Shown here in pieces: positions 60,222 to 64,000 of a stretch of 64,000 nt of DNA. The stretch covers positions 43,489 to 107,488 of the forward strand of contig NZ_KE384105.1 in assembly GCF_000423925.1 (NCBI RefSeq). The letters are read 5' to 3'. The first letter of the stretch is position 1, and every line of letters starts with the position of its first letter. Under the pieces are notes generated by a model. The model saw nothing but the letters and a program-made list of their open reading frames with translations, was not told the DNA's origin and did not search any database. Made by a program: the position numbers and the translations under genes. This DNA comes from Butyrivibrio sp. VCD2006 (GTDB lineage Bacteria; Bacillota; Clostridia; Lachnospirales; Lachnospiraceae).

Positions 60222-60698
60222 TCAGAGTTCCTCAAATTCAATACGAGTCTTTGTAAGGAAGCTTTTCATATATTCATCCCAGATTTTCTCGTAGGATTTG
60301 TCCAGTAAAAATCCGGAAAGAGCCACCCCTGTTGTAAGGGTTATATGTCCCTCCTTGAATTTTACTATAAAAACCAGGTTAGAAACTGCATCTGCAGACT
60401 GTGCATCCAAAAGCTCTGTCTTTTTATCAGGCGTAGCACAAAAAATGAATTTAAATCCAAGAGGTGTGTGCTTGCCCTTGATGAGGTCATAGCATACACT
60501 TCTCATATTCTTCCACTCAGAAAGGTCATAGGGAATTTCCTCTTCATCCCCGTAGAACTCCTTATTTACATGACCATCGATTGTGTAGGAATTAGCGGTG
60601 AAAAGCTCAGCGCCTTCAAGAAGAAAGCTGTCAAAGGCTTCCGATGCCAAAAGAGCCGACATGAAATGTTTTGTATTCTTTATCTGTAATGCAATCAT
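60222..60698 (-). CDS. DUF5721-family protein
   Basis: A 158-aa soluble protein, N-terminus MIALQIKNTKHFMSALLASEAFDSFLLEGAELFT..., matching the DUF5721 family as I recall it from Lachnospiraceae; function is unknown. It has a central conserved block (PLGFKFIFCATPDKKTELL) and ends in an acidic stretch. It is monocistronic or loosely coupled to the peptidase gene. Confidence 0.75.
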   Translation of the reverse strand: MIALQIKNTKHFMSALLASEAFDSFLLEGAELFTANSYTIDGHVNKEFYGDEEEIPYDLSEWKNMRSVCYDLIKGKHTPLGFKFIFCATPDKKTELLDAQSADAVSNLVFIVKFKEGHITLTTGVALSGFLLDKSYEKIWDEYMKSFLTKTRIEFEEL

Positions 60699-60847
60699 GT
60701 GATATTTCCTTTTTCAATTCTTCATCTATAACATAATACCACTTTAGCGGCTATTGATGTATCATAGATGCCTCAATTATGTTAATATATCTAGTATAAA
60801 AAACTACATTGTATCCGAATAGATTTTATCGGAGGTTAGGAAGAAAT

Positions 60848-61684
60848 ATGAGTTATAAGATAGTTGTAGACAGTTGTACTGATTTGCCTGCAGAGTACCA
60901 TAAAGATGAACGTATAGAGATAGTGCCTCTCATCCTTCATGTTGGCGATTATACAGTCCTTGATGATGAGAATTTTGATCAGCTTGATTATATCAGAAGA
61001 GTGGCTGAATCAGAGACTTGTGCCAAGTCAGCATGCCCTTCACCCGACAGATACATGAAGGCATATGACTGTGATGCCGATGATATCTATGTAGTAACCC
61101 TTTCATCCAAGCTCAGCGGCAGTTATAACAGTGCTCTTCTTGCAAGAGATATTTATCACGAAGACATCGGAAAAAAGAACATTCATGTTTTTGATTCTTT
61201 ATCAGCCTGCTGCGGACAGACCAATGTCACTTATAAAATCATGGAATATGCAGAGGCCGGCCTTCCCTTTGAAGAGGTTATCGAGAAGGTTGAAGCATAC
61301 AGAGACGGGATGGACACATACTTTGTCCTTGATTCGCTCGACACTCTCAGGAAAAACGGAAGACTTACAGGCATGAAAGCTATTGTTGCTACCACTCTGA
61401 ATATCAAACCCGTTTGCTATGCCATAGAGGGTACAATCGCACAGTGCGGCCAGGGAATCGGTATGAAGAAGGCACTTATCAAGCTGTCTGATATCGTAGC
61501 TAAAAGAACCAAGAATCCCGAAGAAAAGGCCCTCATGATCACCCACATCAACTGCTATGAACGCGCCGAAGTTGTAAAGAATCTTATTCTTTCAAAGGTT
61601 TCGTTTAAAGAAGTTCTCGTAGTCGACGGAGCAGGTGTTGCCACCACTTACGCAGGCGATGGCGGAATTGTGGTTACATGCTAA
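60848..61684 (+). CDS. DegV-family fatty-acid-binding protein
   Basis: A 278-aa DegV protein, the fatty-acid-binding subunit (FakB-like) that presents fatty acids to kinase FakA. It shows YKIVVDSCTDLPAEY, KSACPSPDRYMKAYD, TLSSKLSGSYNSALLARD and LDSLDTLRKNGRL, all family landmarks. The ATG at 60848 follows AGGAAG with a good spacer. Confidence 0.92.
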   Translation: MSYKIVVDSCTDLPAEYHKDERIEIVPLILHVGDYTVLDDENFDQLDYIRRVAESETCAKSACPSPDRYMKAYDCDADDIYVVTLSSKLSGSYNSALLARDIYHEDIGKKNIHVFDSLSACCGQTNVTYKIMEYAEAGLPFEEVIEKVEAYRDGMDTYFVLDSLDTLRKNGRLTGMKAIVATTLNIKPVCYAIEGTIAQCGQGIGMKKALIKLSDIVAKRTKNPEEKALMITHINCYERAEVVKNLILSKVSFKEVLVVDGAGVATTYAGDGGIVVTC

Positions 61685-61706
61685 AACTAAGAAATACTAA
61701 AGTAAT

Positions 61707-61734
61707 GGGCTGTGAAAAATATTCTTCACAGCCC
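61707..61734 (+). terminator. Terminator of the degV gene
   Basis: A 10-bp stem (GGGCTGTGAA / TTCACAGCCC) followed by TCTTTAATTT. Confidence 0.85.
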
Positions 61735-61767
61735 TCTTTAATTTGAACAGAATAAGACATCCTATAA

Positions 61768-62643
61768 TTATTCACTTTTATCTATCTGAAATTCCAGCAT
61801 ATCAATCAGCCCATATATCCAACTATCCAAATCCGAAAAAGTATAGCCTGCCGCTTTAGCTTTTTTCGTACTAAAGCTCAGTGTATCCTTAAGTCCATTA
61901 AATGGTGCGGCCTCGCCGTTCTCATTAAGAATAGCCTTATTGTCGAGCTTCTTTTCTGCATAATTGATAATATCGGAAATCTTTACAGTTCCATTGGAAC
62001 AACCGTTTACAGCACCGCTAATGGGATGGTCAACAAGATAAGCAATAAACTCTCCTGCTTCTTTTTCATGTATGAAAGACATTGCCATGTCTAGATCATC
62101 AACATACATGGGCTGCTCATTTTTAATATGCTCCACATAAAAGCGAAGCCTTCCGGTATAATCGTTTTCTCCAAGAACTACCGGATACCTCACAAAAGTG
62201 CAATCAGATAAGTCCATGTATTCAAGCGCAGCCCTCTCTGCATTGCGCTTTGTCCTAGCGTAATCAGGAAGTCTGTCCATCCACTCCAATGGATATTCGC
62301 TTGTCACAAACTCATCTTCACTGATGTTTGCATGGTCCTTCAAATAAACAGAACATGTGGACATCTGAATATATCTATCACAGCTTACATTTTCCAACAG
62401 AGCTTTTACATCATTAGAGCCATAGGCAATCTTGTCAATGATCACATCAAACTTTTGATTTTCCAAAGCGCTTTTCACACTCAGCGAATCCGTCCGGTCG
62501 AAAATAACATGACTTACTTCGCCTTCAAAACCAACCTTTGCATTTCCTCTTGTAGCAATAGTCACATCATGCCCCTTTGATAGCAAAGCATTTACCATCG
62601 GAATTCCAAAATATCTTGTCCCACCAACAACTAGTATTTTCAT
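61768..62643 (-). CDS. NAD-dependent epimerase/dehydratase family protein
   Basis: A 291-aa extended SDR enzyme with the N-terminal Rossmann site ILVVGGTRYFGIPMVNALL, VIFDRTDSLSV and a catalytic-type YARTKRNAE (YxxxK). It resembles nucleoside-diphosphate-sugar epimerases, but the substrate is not known. It is monocistronic with the downstream surface protein gene on the same strand. Confidence 0.85.
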   Translation of the reverse strand: MKILVVGGTRYFGIPMVNALLSKGHDVTIATRGNAKVGFEGEVSHVIFDRTDSLSVKSALENQKFDVIIDKIAYGSNDVKALLENVSCDRYIQMSTCSVYLKDHANISEDEFVTSEYPLEWMDRLPDYARTKRNAERAALEYMDLSDCTFVRYPVVLGENDYTGRLRFYVEHIKNEQPMYVDDLDMAMSFIHEKEAGEFIAYLVDHPISGAVNGCSNGTVKISDIINYAEKKLDNKAILNENGEAAPFNGLKDTLSFSTKKAKAAGYTFSDLDSWIYGLIDMLEFQIDKSE

Positions 62644-62664
62644 AGACCCTCCTATTTTCTTATG

Positions 62665-62695
62665 AATAAAGGATTTCGCTTTCGAAATCCTTTAT
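62665..62695. terminator. Hairpin after the surface protein gene
   Basis: Perfect inverted repeat (AATAAAGGATTTCG / CGAAATCCTTTATT) just 6 bp beyond the surface protein stop. It probably terminates that transcript before the epimerase gene. Confidence 0.7.
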
Positions 62696-62701
62696 TGTTT
62701 A

Positions 62702-64000
62702 TCAACTCTTTTTGAATTTAAACTTTGCTGTTTTAGCTCCGGCTTTTATTATCATCTTAACAAGCTTGTCATAGGTCCTTTTATTCTTGCAAACAATAGT
62801 GATTGTTGCATCTTTCTTAATTCCCTTAAAGCTTCCTGCTCCTACAGATGAAAGACTGTTTCCGAATATTTTTATCTTGCCAAGCTTGCTGCATCCCTTG
62901 AATGTACCGGCACCTATCTTCTTGATGTTTTTGCCAATTGTAACATTCTTAAGCTTTTTGCAGTTCTTGTAAGCGCCATTCTTAATCTCAGTAATCTTGT
63001 AAGTAACGCCATTATATGAAACTGTGCCTGATATGCTTACAGATTTTACTTTTTTATTTTCACATGCAGCAACGGCAACTGTTCCTGCTGAGGATACAGC
63101 ATACTCCTTATCACCGACATTTATCTTACCGCTTGCGGGTAGTGACGCCTCTTTGTTATTTGCAGTATCAGAATCATTAGCTATGCTCTGCTCAGAAGGT
63201 ATATTAGCCTGATCGGATTGTGTCTGCGTTAATCCTGATGTTCCAGCATTTGCTTCAGGATTCTCAGATACTTCGTTCCGGCTCGCATTATCTACATCTT
63301 CATTTGCATCTGTTGAAACTTCGCTACCGTCGGCATTCTCATTTTGAGTAGCATGGTCTTCATCATCATTACTCGGATTCTCATTACCTACCTCAGGAGT
63401 CTCAATTCCAACTGCAGGAGTTTCACTATCACCACTTTGATTTTCGTCTTCACTACCCGGATTCACTTTACCTATTATGGGTGGATTGCTTCCATTTCCG
63501 GGTGTTTCGACTTCATCGGCAGGGGTCTCGCTTCCACTTCCGGGTGTTTCGACTTCATCGGCAGGGGTCTCGCTTCCACTTCCGGGTGTTTCACTTCCAC
63601 TACCAGGAGTTTCGATTTCATCGCCCGGTGTTTCGCTTCCGCTTCCGGGTGTTTCACTTCCACTACCAGGAGTTTCGATTTCATCGCCCGGAGTCTCTCT
63701 TCCACTTCCAGGAGTTTCGATTTCATCGCCCGGTGTCTCACTTCCACTGCCAGGAGTTTCGATTTCATCACCTGGGGTCTCGCTTCCACTGCCAGGAGTT
63801 TCGATTTCATCACCTGGGGTCTCGCTTCCGCTTCCAGGAGTTTCGATTTCATCGCCCGGTGTCTCACTTCCACTGCCAGGAGTTTCGATTTCATCACCTG
63901 GGGTCTCGCTTCCACTGCCAGGAGTTTCGATTTCATCACCTGGGGTCTCGCTTCCGCTTCCAGGAGTTTCGATTTCATCGCCCGGTGTCTCACTTCCACT
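62702..64000 (-). CDS. Repeat-rich surface protein with leucine-rich-repeat C-terminus (partial, 5' end off the right edge)
   Basis: About 433 residues are visible in one open frame. A long stalk of 14-residue units (SGSETPGDEIETPG) is followed by a Glu/Asp/Asn-rich linker (GSEDENQSGDSETPAVGIETPEVGNEN, shown in part) and a C-terminal domain with BspA-type leucine-rich repeats (VSYNGVTYKITEIKNGAYKN, LKNVTIGKNIKKIGAGTFKG, LGKIKIFGNSLSSVGAGSFKG). It is probably exported and cell-surface bound; the signal peptide would be beyond the edge. There is no sorting signal at the C-terminus (ends KFKFKKS). Confidence 0.82.
   Translation of the reverse strand, partial: SGSETPGDEIETPGSGSETPGDEIETPGSGSETPGDEIETPGSGSETPGDEIETPGSGSETPGDEIETPGSGSETPGDEIETPGSGSETPGDEIETPGSGRETPGDEIETPGSGSETPGSGSETPGDEIETPGSGSETPGSGSETPADEVETPGSGSETPADEVETPGNGSNPPIIGKVNPGSEDENQSGDSETPAVGIETPEVGNENPSNDDEDHATQNENADGSEVSTDANEDVDNASRNEVSENPEANAGTSGLTQTQSDQANIPSEQSIANDSDTANNKEASLPASGKINVGDKEYAVSSAGTVAVAACENKKVKSVSISGTVSYNGVTYKITEIKNGAYKNCKKLKNVTIGKNIKKIGAGTFKGCSKLGKIKIFGNSLSSVGAGSFKGIKKDATITIVCKNKRTYDKLVKMIIKAGAKTAKFKFKKS
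63487..64000 (-). repeat. 42-bp tandem coding repeats
   Basis: About twelve units of 42 bp coding SGSETPGDEIETPG, with a few variant units (ADEVETPG) at the C-terminal side. Near-identical neighbours suggest recent expansion by slippage. The array continues past the window. Confidence 0.9.

Noticed and set aside
63475..63999. Long minus-strand open frame with MKSKLLEVEAR-type repeats
   Set aside because: It is an out-of-frame reading of the 42-bp repeat. The true frame (SGSETPGDEIETPG) is continuous with the LRR surface protein downstream.
63487..64000. Possible CRISPR array from regular repeats
   Set aside because: Units are directly adjacent without spacers, code for a regular peptide in frame, and no cas gene is present.

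Overview
The window reads as chromosome from a low-GC Firmicute, most likely a Lachnospiraceae relative of Butyrivibrio, Roseburia or Pseudobutyrivibrio. This rests on the strong AGGAGG-type ribosome sites, the Rho-independent terminators, the Nif11-leader lanthipeptide locus, a serine-recombinase element tied to rumA, and housekeeping proteins (ComEC, RlmD/RumA, ArgCJBD, GlyA, DUF5721) typical of that family. The taxon is inferred, since no rRNA or tRNA gene was recognised. No CRISPR array was seen.

Layout. 0-5.6 kb: a RiPP locus with a partial B12-type radical SAM maturase, a class II lanthipeptide synthetase (LanM), a Nif11-type precursor peptide and a divergent stand-alone LanC-like cyclase. 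5.7-18.2 kb: a decayed accessory zone. It holds a GNAT pseudogene fused to a recombinase stub, small regulators with palindromic operators, a frameshifted acetolactate decarboxylase lipoprotein, a PAP2 enzyme, a two-component pair, a DUF3089 secreted hydrolase, and a mobilizable-element remnant (large serine recombinase with a rumA-derived tail, ORF6N protein, small HTH protein, oriT-like hairpins, MobC, XRE regulator). 18.2-27.2 kb: a phosphate-starvation block (pstSCAB-phoU-HD protein, then Na/Pi cotransporter-phoP-phoR), with three GTAAAA-type direct-repeat arrays and an extra 81-residue membrane protein that carries the same array. 27.3-41 kb: rumA, a FliD-like protein, a GH3-like protein, an orphan structured RNA gene, glyA, lipid kinase and PAP2 genes, a glycosyltransferase, DUF1653, holA, an ACT protein, a 306-bp foldback element and a lone AbiH phage-defence gene. 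41.7-48 kb: a same-strand cluster that places comEA and comEC around a WalRK-like two-component system and a GerMN lipoprotein. 48-57 kb: an orphan solute-binding protein and the arginine genes (argCJBD with a GNAT, divergent argG behind ArgR-like boxes and a long leader hairpin). 57-64 kb: LytTR regulator, acyltransferase, S66 peptidase, DegV, epimerase, and a surface protein with 14-residue repeats that runs off the right edge.

How the genes work together. The strongest candidate for an undescribed system is the RiPP locus. Its LanM keeps the dehydratase residues but has lost every zinc and acid residue of its cyclase domain, while the divergent LanC-like protein keeps a His-Cys-CysCys(CCG) site like that of the promiscuous ProcM class. 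Dehydration and cyclization therefore appear split between two polypeptides, with a B12 radical SAM enzyme probably adding a further change. A terminator between precursor and LanM should keep the precursor in excess. Other items worth attention are the Pho-regulon membrane protein, the recombinase with a captured rumA tail, the ORF6N gene with two copies of one palindrome, the ncRNA gene at 31.9-32.3 kb, and the argG leader.
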